64,000 nt of DNA, from positions 47,260 through 111,259 of the forward strand of contig JAKBWB010000045.1 of assembly GCA_021843755.1 (NCBI GenBank). Reading direction: 5' to 3'. This stretch comes from Pseudomonadota bacterium (GTDB lineage: Bacteria > Pseudomonadota > Gammaproteobacteria > Steroidobacterales > Steroidobacteraceae). Under the pieces are notes generated by a model. It was given only the letters and a program-made list of their open reading frames with translations. It was not told the origin of the DNA and did no database searches. The first letter of the stretch is position 1, and every line of letters starts with the position of its first letter. This document shows, piece after piece, positions 34,279 to 44,386 of the stretch. The translations under genes were made by a program, and so were the position numbers.

Positions 34279-35208
34279 ATGTCGCAACGCGAGCGCGCAC
34301 TACTCGGACAGATCGGGGACGCGGACCTGCGCCTGGTACGCATCTTCTGCGTGGTGGCCGATTGCGGCGGCATCGCGGCCGCGGAGCTGAAGCTCAACAT
34401 CGACATCTCGACCGTGACCCGGCACATCAAGGACCTGGAGACTCGGCTCGGTCTGGTGCTGTGCCAGCGTGGCCGCGCCGGGTTCGCACTCACGCCCGAG
34501 GGCGAACGCGTCTATGCCGCCGCCCAACAGCTGCTGCGCGCCGTCGATACCTTCCGCACCGAGGTGCTCGATACCGGCCGGACGCTCGAGGGTACGCTGC
34601 ACCTGGCGCTGTTCGAGAAGACCGTCACCAATCCCCATGCGCGCATCGGCGCGGCCCTCGCCAGGTTCCGCCAGCTCGCACCCGCGGTGACCCTGCATCT
34701 GCACGTCAGCGACATCACCTCGATCGAGCAAGGCGTCATGGACGGGCAGTTCCACCTGGGGCTGATTCCCGAGCATCGCCGCTCCGAGCGCCTCGCCTAT
34801 CACGAAATGTTCGACGAGACGATGCTGCTGTACGCGGCCCGCGAGCACCCCTGGTTCCCGAGCGCCGACGTGCAACGCGACTGGAACGAGCTGGCCGGGC
34901 AGCCGCTCGCCGGACTCGATTATCACTCCCCCAACATGGAGCTTGCCCGGGAGCACGCCCTGACCTGCAGCGCGAGCGCCTCCGACCAGGAAGGCATCGC
35001 GCATCTGATTCTCTCCGGCGGCTTCCTCGGCTTCCTGCCGGCCCACTACGCCGCCCCATTCGTGGCCGACGAGCGGCTGCGCCCGGTGTATCCGGCGGGC
35101 CTGCGGTACGAGTGCCGTTACTCGGCGATCCACCGCAAGACACCGCCGCCGCTGCGCGTGGCGCAGGTATTCCTCAACTGCCTGCTCGCGACCCGCTGGA
35201 GCGGGTGA
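34279..35208 (+). CDS. LysR-family transcriptional regulator
   Basis: A 309-residue protein. The N-terminal winged helix (LRLVRIFCVVADCGGIAAAE, STVTRHIKDLETRLG) is followed by a periplasmic-binding-like effector domain (LEGTLHLALFEKTVTNPHAR onward). It is divergent from cdd and ends 76 bases before the convergent beta-ureidopropionase gene, so it probably regulates pyrimidine or amino acid catabolism genes here; the effector is unknown. ATG 34279 was chosen over an upstream frame opening because it precedes the domain and follows AAGGTGA. Confidence 0.88.
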   Translation: MSQRERALLGQIGDADLRLVRIFCVVADCGGIAAAELKLNIDISTVTRHIKDLETRLGLVLCQRGRAGFALTPEGERVYAAAQQLLRAVDTFRTEVLDTGRTLEGTLHLALFEKTVTNPHARIGAALARFRQLAPAVTLHLHVSDITSIEQGVMDGQFHLGLIPEHRRSERLAYHEMFDETMLLYAAREHPWFPSADVQRDWNELAGQPLAGLDYHSPNMELAREHALTCSASASDQEGIAHLILSGGFLGFLPAHYAAPFVADERLRPVYPAGLRYECRYSAIHRKTPPPLRVAQVFLNCLLATRWSG

Positions 35209-35284
35209 GCACCCTGTCCGGCGCGGCCGCGCGAGCCCCAGGCGCACGCCGCGCACAGGGCGATGCGCCCGGCGTGCCCTCGGG

Positions 35285-36151
35285 CTATTCGGCGTCGGTC
35301 AAGCGCCCGTACGCCTCCGGCCGGCGGTCACGGAAGAACTGCCACAGATTCCTCACCTCGGTGACCATGTCCATGTCCATCTCGTGCACCAGCAGCTCAT
35401 CGCCGTCGCGGCTGGCGATCGCCTCGATCTGGCCGCGCGGATTGACGAAGTAGCTCTGGCCGTAGAACTCGCCGATGTTCCAGGGCTGCTCGCGCCCCAC
35501 GCGGTTGATCGCGCCGATCCAGCAGCCGTTCGCGGCCGCCGCCGCCGGTTGCTCGAGCTTCCACAGGTACTCCGACAGACCCGCGACCGTGGCCGACGGA
35601 TTGACGATGTATTGCGCGCCGTTGAGCGCCAGAGCGCGCCAGCCCTCCGGGAAGTGACGGTCGTAGCAGATGTACACGCCGAGCTTGCAATAGCGCGTCT
35701 GAAACACCGGCCATCGCGAGGCGCCGGGCTTGAAGAAGAACTTCTCCCAGAAGCCCGCGACCTGCGGAATGTGGGTCTTGCGGTACTTGCCGAGATAGCT
35801 GCCGTCCGCGTCGATCACCGCCGCGGTGTTGTAATAGACGCCCGCCACCGGATCGGCCTCGTAGATCGGCACCACGATGACCATCTGGTACTTCTTGGCG
35901 AAGGCCTGCATCTCCTCGGTGGTCGGACCCGGGATCGACTCGGCGGCCGCGTACCACTTCACGTCCTGGCTGGGACAGAAATAAGGCTGCGTGAAGACCT
36001 CCTGGAAGCACAGCACCTGTACGCCGCCGCGCCCGGCCTGCTCGATCAGCGGCCGGTGGGCCGCCAGCATCGCATCGCGGATCTTCGCCGGCGATTCGCT
36101 CGTATCGGCTTTCAATCCCACCTGTATCAGACCCCCACGCATCTTTGCCAT
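35285..36151 (-). CDS. Beta-ureidopropionase (N-carbamoyl-beta-alanine amidohydrolase)
   Basis: A 288-residue nitrilase-superfamily amidohydrolase. The catalytic triad is visible: Glu in VLCFQEVFTQPYF, Lys in GKYRKTHIPQ, Cys in GVYICYDRHFPEGWR. It releases beta-alanine (from uracil) or beta-aminoisobutyrate (from thymine) with CO2 and NH3, the third step of reductive pyrimidine degradation. ATG 36151 follows GGGAGA at good spacing. It is the last gene of the run preT-preA-tetR-aminotransferase-mmsA-hydA. Other nitrilase activities cannot be excluded from sequence, but context is strong. Confidence 0.92.
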   Translation of the reverse strand: MAKMRGGLIQVGLKADTSESPAKIRDAMLAAHRPLIEQAGRGGVQVLCFQEVFTQPYFCPSQDVKWYAAAESIPGPTTEEMQAFAKKYQMVIVVPIYEADPVAGVYYNTAAVIDADGSYLGKYRKTHIPQVAGFWEKFFFKPGASRWPVFQTRYCKLGVYICYDRHFPEGWRALALNGAQYIVNPSATVAGLSEYLWKLEQPAAAAANGCWIGAINRVGREQPWNIGEFYGQSYFVNPRGQIEAIASRDGDELLVHEMDMDMVTEVRNLWQFFRDRRPEAYGRLTDAE

Positions 36152-36245
36152 CGTCTGTCTCCCGGACTTCAATATCTGTGCGACACGCCCCGGCAACCGC
36201 GCGCACGCCGGCGCGCCGTCGGCCCGGGCCACATGTTCGTAACGG

Positions 36246-37694
<1,449 letters not shown>

Positions 37695-37777
37695 TCACCT
37701 CCGCGCAATATTCACCTGCCCCCACGGATCGAGTCCGCACCGCTCATGCGCTCACCACCCGCGCCCCCCGCCATCCC

Positions 37778-39322
37778 TCATTGATGGGATGGGAAACTGA
37801 ATGCGGTGCCTTCGCGGGCACCGGCGGCGGGCCAGCGCTCGGTGATGGTCTTGCGCCGCGTGTAGAATCTGACCGCATCCGGCCCGTACGCGCCGAGGTC
37901 GCCGAACAGCGAGCGCTTCCAGCCGCCGAAGGAGTGGTAGGCGACGGGAACCGGCAGCGGCACGTTGATCCCCACCATGCCGATCTGGATCTCGGCGGCG
38001 AAGTACCGCGCACTCTCACCGTCGCGGGTGAAGATGCAGGTGCCGTTGCCGTACGGGTGGGCATCGATCAGCGCCATCGCATCGCCGAGGCTCGATACGC
38101 GCACCACGCACAACACCGGACCGAAGATCTCGTCCTGGTAGATCTGCATGTCGGGCTTGACGTGATCGAACAGGCACGGACCGAGGAAGAACCCGTCCCG
38201 GTTCGCCGGCAACTCGAGCTTGCGGCCGTCGACCACCAGGCTCGCGCCCTGCGCCACCCCCTGATCGATGTAGTCACGCACCTTGTCGAGCTGCGCCCGG
38301 GTGACCAGCGGTCCCATGTCGCACCTGTCGCCGGTGCCCGGACCGACCTTCATCCGCGCCATCTCGGCCTTCAAGCCATCGATGAGCGCCGCGGCGGTCT
38401 CATCTCCGACCGCAACCGCCACGGAGATGGCCATGCAGCGCTCGCCGCAGGTTCCGAATGCCGCGCCCATCAGCGCCCGCACGGTCCCGGCCATGTCCGC
38501 ATCCGGCATGACGACGGCGTGATTCTTCGCGCCGCCGAGCGCCTGCACGCGCTTGCCCTCGGCACTGCCGCGCGCATACACGTACTGCGCGATCGGCGTC
38601 GAGCCGACGAAGCTCACGGCCTGGATCCGCGGGTCGGTGAGCAGGGCATCGACGGCTTCCTTGTCACCGTTGACGACGTTCAGTACACCAGGGGGCAGCC
38701 CCGCCTGCAGCGCCAGCTCGGCCACGTACAGCGCCGCGCTCGGATCGCGCTCGGAGGGCTTCAGGACGAACGTGTTGCCGCAGGCGAGCGCCATCGGCCA
38801 CATCCACAGCGGCACCATGGCCGGAAAATTGAACGGCGTGATGCCGGCGCACACCCCGAGCGGCTGGAACTCGCTCCACGTATCGATCCCCGGACCGACG
38901 TGGCAGCTGTGCTCGCCCTTGAGCAGCTGCGGCGCGTAGGTCGCGAACTCGACGTTCTCGATGCCCCGCTGCACCTCGCCCCGGCTGTCGGCGAGGACCT
39001 TGCCCTGCTCGGCGGTCACCAGGGCGCACACCTCGTCCTGATGGGCCTCGAGCAGGCGCTGGAATCCGGCCAGCACGCGGGCACGCTTCAGCGGTGCGGT
39101 CGCGCGCCACGCCGGAAAAGCCTCCTGCGCGGCGCTCACCGCGGCCTTCACCGTATCCTTGTCCGCCAGCAGAACCTCGCGCGCAATGGCCCCGGTTGCC
39201 GGATCGTAGACCGGCGCCGTGCGGCCGCCGCCGCCGCTGCGCCGCCCCCGGATCAGGTGCTGCACGGTTTGCTCGGCCGCGCCGCTGGCGCCCTTTGATT
39301 TCAGTAACGTTGTGGATGGCAT
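37778..39322 (-). CDS. mmsA: Methylmalonate-semialdehyde dehydrogenase (CoA-acylating)
   Basis: A 514-residue aldehyde dehydrogenase. Conserved parts are TPFNFPAMVPLWMWPMALAC, FVGSTPIAQYVYARG, the Ala-Lys-Asn-His segment GGAKNHAVVMP, and the catalytic Cys in CGERCMAIS, all typical of MmsA. It converts methylmalonate semialdehyde to propionyl-CoA and malonate semialdehyde to acetyl-CoA, the last step of thymine and uracil catabolism. ATG 39322 is five bases after the aminotransferase stop, implying coupling. Valine catabolism is its other classical role, but no valine genes are nearby. Confidence 0.95.
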   Translation of the reverse strand: MPSTTLLKSKGASGAAEQTVQHLIRGRRSGGGGRTAPVYDPATGAIAREVLLADKDTVKAAVSAAQEAFPAWRATAPLKRARVLAGFQRLLEAHQDEVCALVTAEQGKVLADSRGEVQRGIENVEFATYAPQLLKGEHSCHVGPGIDTWSEFQPLGVCAGITPFNFPAMVPLWMWPMALACGNTFVLKPSERDPSAALYVAELALQAGLPPGVLNVVNGDKEAVDALLTDPRIQAVSFVGSTPIAQYVYARGSAEGKRVQALGGAKNHAVVMPDADMAGTVRALMGAAFGTCGERCMAISVAVAVGDETAAALIDGLKAEMARMKVGPGTGDRCDMGPLVTRAQLDKVRDYIDQGVAQGASLVVDGRKLELPANRDGFFLGPCLFDHVKPDMQIYQDEIFGPVLCVVRVSSLGDAMALIDAHPYGNGTCIFTRDGESARYFAAEIQIGMVGINVPLPVPVAYHSFGGWKRSLFGDLGAYGPDAVRFYTRRKTITERWPAAGAREGTAFSFPSHQ

Positions 39323-39327
39323 GGATG

Positions 39328-40686
39328 TCAGTCTGTTTGGTTGAGCGTCTCGCCCAATGCGTCGACCAGCCGGTCGAGTTCCGCCGGGGTGCTGATGAAT
39401 GGCGGCGCCAGCTGTATCGTGGCGCCGCCGTAACGGACGTAAAAGCCCTTCTTCAACATCGCCATCGCGACCTCGAACGGGCGGCGCGCCGGCTCGCCCG
39501 GCAGCGCCTGGAGCGTGAAGCCCGCCGCCAGCCCGTAATTGCGGATGTCGCTGACGTGCCGAGCCCCCCGCAGCCCGTGCACCGCCTTCTCGAAGTGCGG
39601 CGCAAGCTCCCGCACCCGCTCGGGCGCGTGCTCGCGGGCCAGGATATCGAAGGTGGCGATTCCGGCCGCGCAGGCCACCGGATGGGCCGAATAGGTATAC
39701 CCATGGGGCAGCTCGATCAGGTACTCCGGGCCGCCCGCCGCCAGAAATGCCTCGTAGATTTCCTTGCGCACCACGACACCGCTCAGAGGCTGCGTGCCGT
39801 TGGTGCTCTGTTTGGCGAAGGTGAGCAGGTCCGGCGTGACACCGAAGGCCTCGGCCCCGGTCCACGCGCCGCAACGGCCGAAGCCGGTGATCACCTCATC
39901 GAAGATCAAGAGGATATCGTGCTCGGTGCAGATCTCGCGCAGCCGCTTGAGGTAGCCGCGCGGCGGGACGATGACCCCCGCGGAGCCTGCGAACGGCTCG
40001 ACGATCACGGCGGCGATCGTCGAGGCGTCATAGAGCCGGATCAACGCCAGGAGCGAATCGGCGAGCGCCGCGCCGCCCTCGCTCGGCTCGCCCCGGAAAA
40101 ACGAGCCCGGCGGCGGCTGCAGATCGGCCAGGTGCGAGGTCTCCAGACCCTGGCCGAACAGCTTGCGGTTGCCGACGATGCCCCCGACCGACACGCCGCC
40201 GAAATTCACGCCGTGGTAGCCCTGCGCGCGCCCGATCAGGCGCGTCTTGGCGCCTTGACCGCGGATCCGCCAGTAGGCGCGCGCGATCTTCAGCGAGCTG
40301 TCCACGGCGTCGGAGCCGGACCCTCCGCTGAACATCACGTGATCCAGTCCGGCCGGCATGCGCTCGACGATCCGGTTGGCGAGCTCGAACGACAGCGTGT
40401 GCCCGAACTGGAAGGCCGGCGCGTAATCGAGCGTGGCGATCTGTCGGGCCACGGCCTCGACGATCTCTTTGCGCGCATGTCCGAGCCCCGTGCACCACAG
40501 GCCCGAGAGTCCGTCGAAGATCTTGCGGCCCTGCACGTCGGTGTAATAGGCGCCCGCGGCCTGGGTGAACAGGCGCGGCGCAGCCTTGAACTGCCGGTTC
40601 GCCGTGAACGGCATCCAGTGCGCCTCGAGCCAGGCGGCATCCGGGGCCGATGCCGCTTCACGCCGCGTTCCCAGGGGATTTGCCAT
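39328..40686 (-). CDS. Omega-amino acid:pyruvate aminotransferase
   Basis: A 452-residue class III PLP aminotransferase. WMPFTANRQFK at the N-terminus and LSGLWCTGLGH match omega-amino acid:pyruvate transaminases; the PLP Asp is in LLIFDEVITGFGR and the Lys in TFAKQSTNGTQPLSG. It transfers the amino group of beta-alanine or beta-aminoisobutyrate to pyruvate, giving the semialdehydes used by MmsA. ATG 40686 follows GGAG. A 21-bp imperfect palindrome lies about 57 bases upstream and may control an internal promoter. Confidence 0.92.
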   Translation of the reverse strand: MANPLGTRREAASAPDAAWLEAHWMPFTANRQFKAAPRLFTQAAGAYYTDVQGRKIFDGLSGLWCTGLGHARKEIVEAVARQIATLDYAPAFQFGHTLSFELANRIVERMPAGLDHVMFSGGSGSDAVDSSLKIARAYWRIRGQGAKTRLIGRAQGYHGVNFGGVSVGGIVGNRKLFGQGLETSHLADLQPPPGSFFRGEPSEGGAALADSLLALIRLYDASTIAAVIVEPFAGSAGVIVPPRGYLKRLREICTEHDILLIFDEVITGFGRCGAWTGAEAFGVTPDLLTFAKQSTNGTQPLSGVVVRKEIYEAFLAAGGPEYLIELPHGYTYSAHPVACAAGIATFDILAREHAPERVRELAPHFEKAVHGLRGARHVSDIRNYGLAAGFTLQALPGEPARRPFEVAMAMLKKGFYVRYGGATIQLAPPFISTPAELDRLVDALGETLNQTD

Positions 40687-40742
40687 GATCGGTGCTCCAG
40701 ACGTCAGCTTGCGCACAGGATGACAGATCGAGGATGCATTTC

Positions 40743-40763
40743 AGATTACAAAGTCTGCAATCT
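40743..40763. promoter_or_regulatory. Imperfect palindrome upstream of the aminotransferase gene
   Basis: AGATT and AATCT arms with CA/TG matches inside (21 bp) in the short spacer after the TetR gene. It is the only AT-rich dyad there and could be an operator of an internal promoter. No regulator is assigned. Confidence 0.35.
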
Positions 40764-41521
40764 CATTTGCGCCGGCCGGGCCGGGTTCCGGCGAGCCCGC
40801 AGCCGCGCAGAATCAGCCCGACGACGTGCTCGGTCGCGCGTTCCTGCACCGTCCGGTCGAACTTGTCGAGACCGAGCACGGCGCAGATCTGCACTGCAAA
40901 ATCCGCGTACGTCTGCGTGGCCGCCCAGATCGTGAAGAACAGGTGCTTGCTGTCGACCTTGGCCATGCGTCCTTCGGCGATCCACCGGTCGATCACGGCC
41001 GCCTTGCGGCGCACGAGCGGGCGCAGGGTGCGCACCAGCGTTGCCCGCAGCTCCGGCGCCCCGTGCAGCAGCTCGTTCGCCCACACGCGCGAGGCATAGG
41101 GGCAGGTGAACGACAGGCGCATCTTGCCGCGGATGTAGCACTCGAGCGCCTCGCGCGGCTGCGCCGAGGCGACGATGCAGTCGGCCGGCTCGAGCCACTC
41201 GCGCAGCGTGCGCTCCAGCACCGCGCGATACAGCGCCTGCTTGCTGCCGAAGTAGTAATGCAGATTGGGCTTGGGCAAGCCCGCCGCCTTGGCAATCTCG
41301 GCCATCGTGGCGCCGCCGAAGCCCGCGCCCGCGAAGACCCGCTCGGCCGCCTCGACGATGGCCTTCTCCTGGGCTTCGCGGTTGCGTCGTGGCAGCGTTC
41401 GACCCGCGCGCCTCGTGCGCCGGCCCGTGCCGCCACGCCCCCTCGCCTGATGCTGCCGGCCACCCGAGCGCGGCTCGCTTCCCGGGCGACGCGCCGGCTC
41501 GCTCCTCGGCCGCCCGGCCAT
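40763..41521 (-). CDS. RutR/PydR-like TetR-family regulator with Arg-rich N-terminal extension
   Basis: A 252-residue TetR-family repressor. The helix-turn-helix is TMAEIAKAAGLPKPNLHYYF with GSKQALYRAVL, closely resembling RutR of E. coli, which senses uracil and thymine; the C-terminal domain (CYIRGKMRLSFTCPYASRVW) fits the RutR-type effector domain. About 45 Arg/Gly/Pro-rich residues precede the DNA-binding domain, absent from E. coli RutR. The start overlaps the preA stop as TGATG, so it is translated with the operon it likely controls. Exact or near RutR operators lie upstream of preT, deoC and deoB. Confidence 0.85.
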   Translation of the reverse strand: MAGRPRSEPARRPGSEPRSGGRQHQARGRGGTGRRTRRAGRTLPRRNREAQEKAIVEAAERVFAGAGFGGATMAEIAKAAGLPKPNLHYYFGSKQALYRAVLERTLREWLEPADCIVASAQPREALECYIRGKMRLSFTCPYASRVWANELLHGAPELRATLVRTLRPLVRRKAAVIDRWIAEGRMAKVDSKHLFFTIWAATQTYADFAVQICAVLGLDKFDRTVQERATEHVVGLILRGCGLAGTRPGRRK

Positions 41522-42828
41522 CACGCGCCGCTCCGCAGCGGATTGTTCGGATGCGCCGTCCATTGGAGCCGAGTATCGCTCACCACACGGCCCGTGCGCC
41601 GGTCAATCTCCCCCGCAGCGAGCTCGCGCATGGTGATGCAACCGGGCACCGGGCACACGTTGACGCACAGATTGCAGCCGACGCACTCCTCTTCCTTCAC
41701 TTCGAAGTGCCGCCGCCCGTCGCGCTGCGCCGTGATGGCCTGGTGCGCGGTGTCCTCGCACGCGATGTGACAGCGGCCGCATTGGATGCACGTGTCCTGA
41801 TTGATCACGGCCTTGGAGACACGGTTCAGGTCCAGGAACTGCCAGTCGGTCACGCTGCCGATCGCCCGGCCGCGCAGCTGCGCGATGCTCGCCAAGCCCT
41901 TGCGGTCCATATATCCCGCCAGTCCATTGATCATCTCCTGGACGATCTTGAACCCGAACACCATCGCCGCCGTGCAGACCTGCACCGACCCGGCGCCGAG
42001 CGCGATGAAATCGAGCGCATCGCGCCAGCTGCCGATGCCCCCGATCCCGGAGATCGGCAGTCCGGCGGTCTCGGGGTCGCGGGCGATTTCCGCCACCATG
42101 TGCAGCGCGATCGGCTTGACCGCCGGCCCGCAATAGCCACCGTGCGTGCCCTGCTCACCGACCGCCGGGCTCATCGTCAGAGTCTCCGGATCGACGCCCA
42201 TGATCGAATTGATCGTATTGATCAGCGACACCGCATCGGCGCCGCCGGCCTTGGCCGCGCGCGCCGGCATGCGGATGTTGGTCACGTTGGGTGTCAGCTT
42301 GACGATCACCGGGAGCCGCGAGTACCGCTTGCACCACGCGGTCACCATCTGGATGTACTCGGGAACCTGGCCCACCGCCGAGCCCATGCCCCGCTCGCTC
42401 ATGCCGTGCGGACAGCCGAAGTTCAGCTCGATGCCGTCACAGCCGGTGTCCTCCACACGCGGCAGGATCGCCTTCCAGGACTCCTCCTTGCACGGCACCA
42501 TGATCGAGGCGATCACGGCCCGGTCGGGCCAGCGGCGCTTGATCGTCCGGATTTCCTCCAGGTTGATCTCGAGCTCGCGATCCGTGATCAGCTCGATGTT
42601 GTTGAAGCCGATCAGGCTGCGGTCCACGGCCAGCAGCGCGCCATAGCGCGGGCCGTTGACATTCACCACCGGCGGCCCGGCTTCCGCCAAGGTCTTCCAC
42701 ACCACTCCGCCCCAGCCGGCCTCGAAGGCGCGCTCCACGTTGTAGGCCTTGTCGGTCGGCGGCGCGGACGCCAGCCAGAACGGATTGGGACTGCGGATAC
42801 CGCAGAACTCGATGTCCAATTGCGCCAT
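41521..42828 (-). CDS. preA: NAD-dependent dihydropyrimidine dehydrogenase subunit PreA
   Basis: A 435-residue FMN and iron-sulfur subunit that, with PreT, reduces uracil and thymine to the dihydro forms. It has a dihydroorotate dehydrogenase-like barrel (FWLASAPPTDKAYNVERAFE, NFGCPHGMSERGMG, and the NTINSIMG segment). A C-terminal pair of 4Fe-4S motifs follows, CIQCGRCHIACED and CVGCNLCVNVCPVPGC. ATG 42828 follows GGAGAG. It starts 14 bases after preT and overlaps the TetR gene by one base. Confidence 0.96.
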   Translation of the reverse strand: MAQLDIEFCGIRSPNPFWLASAPPTDKAYNVERAFEAGWGGVVWKTLAEAGPPVVNVNGPRYGALLAVDRSLIGFNNIELITDRELEINLEEIRTIKRRWPDRAVIASIMVPCKEESWKAILPRVEDTGCDGIELNFGCPHGMSERGMGSAVGQVPEYIQMVTAWCKRYSRLPVIVKLTPNVTNIRMPARAAKAGGADAVSLINTINSIMGVDPETLTMSPAVGEQGTHGGYCGPAVKPIALHMVAEIARDPETAGLPISGIGGIGSWRDALDFIALGAGSVQVCTAAMVFGFKIVQEMINGLAGYMDRKGLASIAQLRGRAIGSVTDWQFLDLNRVSKAVINQDTCIQCGRCHIACEDTAHQAITAQRDGRRHFEVKEEECVGCNLCVNVCPVPGCITMRELAAGEIDRRTGRVVSDTRLQWTAHPNNPLRSGA

Positions 42829-42842
42829 GGAATTCTCTCCAA

Positions 42843-44210
42843 TCAGCCGTCGGCACGAGCCCGACCGTTGCGCAGCTGCGTATCTATGTCGTGCGCGGCG
42901 CGCAAGCCATGGGCGACGGCGTAGACCGTCAAGTCCTCGCCGTCGGCGACACAATCGCCTCCCGCCCAGACGTTCGCGACACTGGTGCGGCCGGATTCAT
43001 CGACCACGATGCGCCCATCCCGTTGCGCCAGTCCGCACGCGGACGGCAGGCCGGCCTCCAGGCGCTGTCCGATCGCCTTGAGCACCATGTCGGCCTCGAG
43101 TGTCAGCTCCTCGCCCGCCGGCACGAGCCGCCCGTCCTCGAGCCGCTGCCGCTCGAAGCGCACGCCCCGCACGCTGCCGCCCTCGCCGAGCACCTCCACG
43201 GGCGCGAGCCAGTGCAGGATGACCACGCCCTGGATCCGCGCCAGATCCTGCTCCTTGCGCGAGGCGGGCATCTGTTGCTCACCGCGCCGATACACGATGG
43301 TGGAACGTTCCGCACCGAGCAGCTTCGATTGCACGCCCGCATCGATGGCGGTCATGCCGCCGCCGATCACCACCACGCGCCGGCCCACCGGCAGCGTGGC
43401 CAGATCCGGCGTCTGGCGCAGATGACTGATGAACTCGACCGCATCCGCGACGCCCTCGAGCCCCTCGCCGGGGATCCCCAGCCGGTAGGTGTCGGCAAGT
43501 CCCAATCCCAGGAACACCGCGTCGTACTCCCGGCGCAGCGCCTCGAGCTGCGCGGCGCTCGCGAGCCGCCAGCCGCACTGCAGCTCGATCCCGCCGATCT
43601 CGAGCAGCCATTGGATCTCGCGCTGCGCGTAGCCGCCGGCGACCTTGTAGGCGGCGATGCCGTACTCGTTGAGGCCGCCGGGCTTGGGCCTGGCATCGAA
43701 CAGCGCGACCGAGTGGCCGCGGCGGGCGAGCGCGTGCGCGCAGGCGAGGCCGGCAGGTCCGGCGCCCACCACCGCCACCCGCCGGCCGGTGGACCGCGCA
43801 CGCGTGAACAGCGGCTGGTGCGCACCGGCCATCAGCCCATCGACCGCATAGCGCTGCAGCCGGCCGATCGCCACCGGCAGACCCTGCTCGGTGTTGCGCA
43901 CGCAAACCTGCTCGCACAACACCTCGGTGGGGCAGTCCCGCGCGCACATGCCGCCGAGGGGATTGGACGTCAGGATCGATTCGGCCGCGCCGCGCACGTT
44001 CCCCTCGGCGATGCGCCTGATGAACGACGGCACGTCGATGCGGGTCGGACAGGCCTGCATGCACGGCGCGTCGTAACAGTACAGGCACCGGCTCGCCTCG
44101 AGCAGGGCTTGCGCCTCCGTCAAGGGAGGAACGTGATCCGCGAAGTGAGCGGCATAGGCTTGCGGCGGCAGACGGCCCGGATGAATATCCGCTCGACGCT
44201 CCTCACTCAT
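42843..44210 (-). CDS. preT: NAD-dependent dihydropyrimidine dehydrogenase subunit PreT
   Basis: A 455-residue FAD and iron-sulfur subunit passing electrons from NADH to PreA. The N-terminal cysteine cluster CLYCYDAPCMQACPTRIDVP binds 4Fe-4S centres. An FAD-binding motif is VAVVGAGPAGLACAHAL and a second dinucleotide motif is VVVIGGGMTAIDAG. ATG 44210 is supported by GGAGAG. It is the first gene after the exact RutR-type operator (44256-44271) and starts the preT-preA-tetR-aminotransferase-mmsA-hydA-ureidopropionase run. Confidence 0.95.
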   Translation of the reverse strand: MSEERRADIHPGRLPPQAYAAHFADHVPPLTEAQALLEASRCLYCYDAPCMQACPTRIDVPSFIRRIAEGNVRGAAESILTSNPLGGMCARDCPTEVLCEQVCVRNTEQGLPVAIGRLQRYAVDGLMAGAHQPLFTRARSTGRRVAVVGAGPAGLACAHALARRGHSVALFDARPKPGGLNEYGIAAYKVAGGYAQREIQWLLEIGGIELQCGWRLASAAQLEALRREYDAVFLGLGLADTYRLGIPGEGLEGVADAVEFISHLRQTPDLATLPVGRRVVVIGGGMTAIDAGVQSKLLGAERSTIVYRRGEQQMPASRKEQDLARIQGVVILHWLAPVEVLGEGGSVRGVRFERQRLEDGRLVPAGEELTLEADMVLKAIGQRLEAGLPSACGLAQRDGRIVVDESGRTSVANVWAGGDCVADGEDLTVYAVAHGLRAAHDIDTQLRNGRARADG

Positions 44211-44255
44211 CGCACTCTCCGCTTTCGGCACCACACATCCCAAGCATGCCCACTT

Positions 44256-44271
44256 TTGACCATTTGGTCAA
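44256..44271. promoter_or_regulatory. RutR-type operator overlapping the preT promoter
   Basis: TTGACCA-TT-TGGTCAA, a perfect 7-bp inverted repeat equal to the E. coli RutR consensus. On the minus strand its TTGACC (44271-44266) can serve as the -35, followed after 17 bases by CATGCT (44248-44243) as a weak -10, 33 bases before preT. Confidence 0.85.
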
Positions 44272-44386
44272 TTACAGGCCGCCCCCCGGGCGCGCGCCCA
44301 TGTAACACTCCGGTCCGCGCGTCCACCCGCACAATCCGGCCAGCGGTCACGGCCGAGACCACGCGAGCCCGACACGGCCTCGGCTG

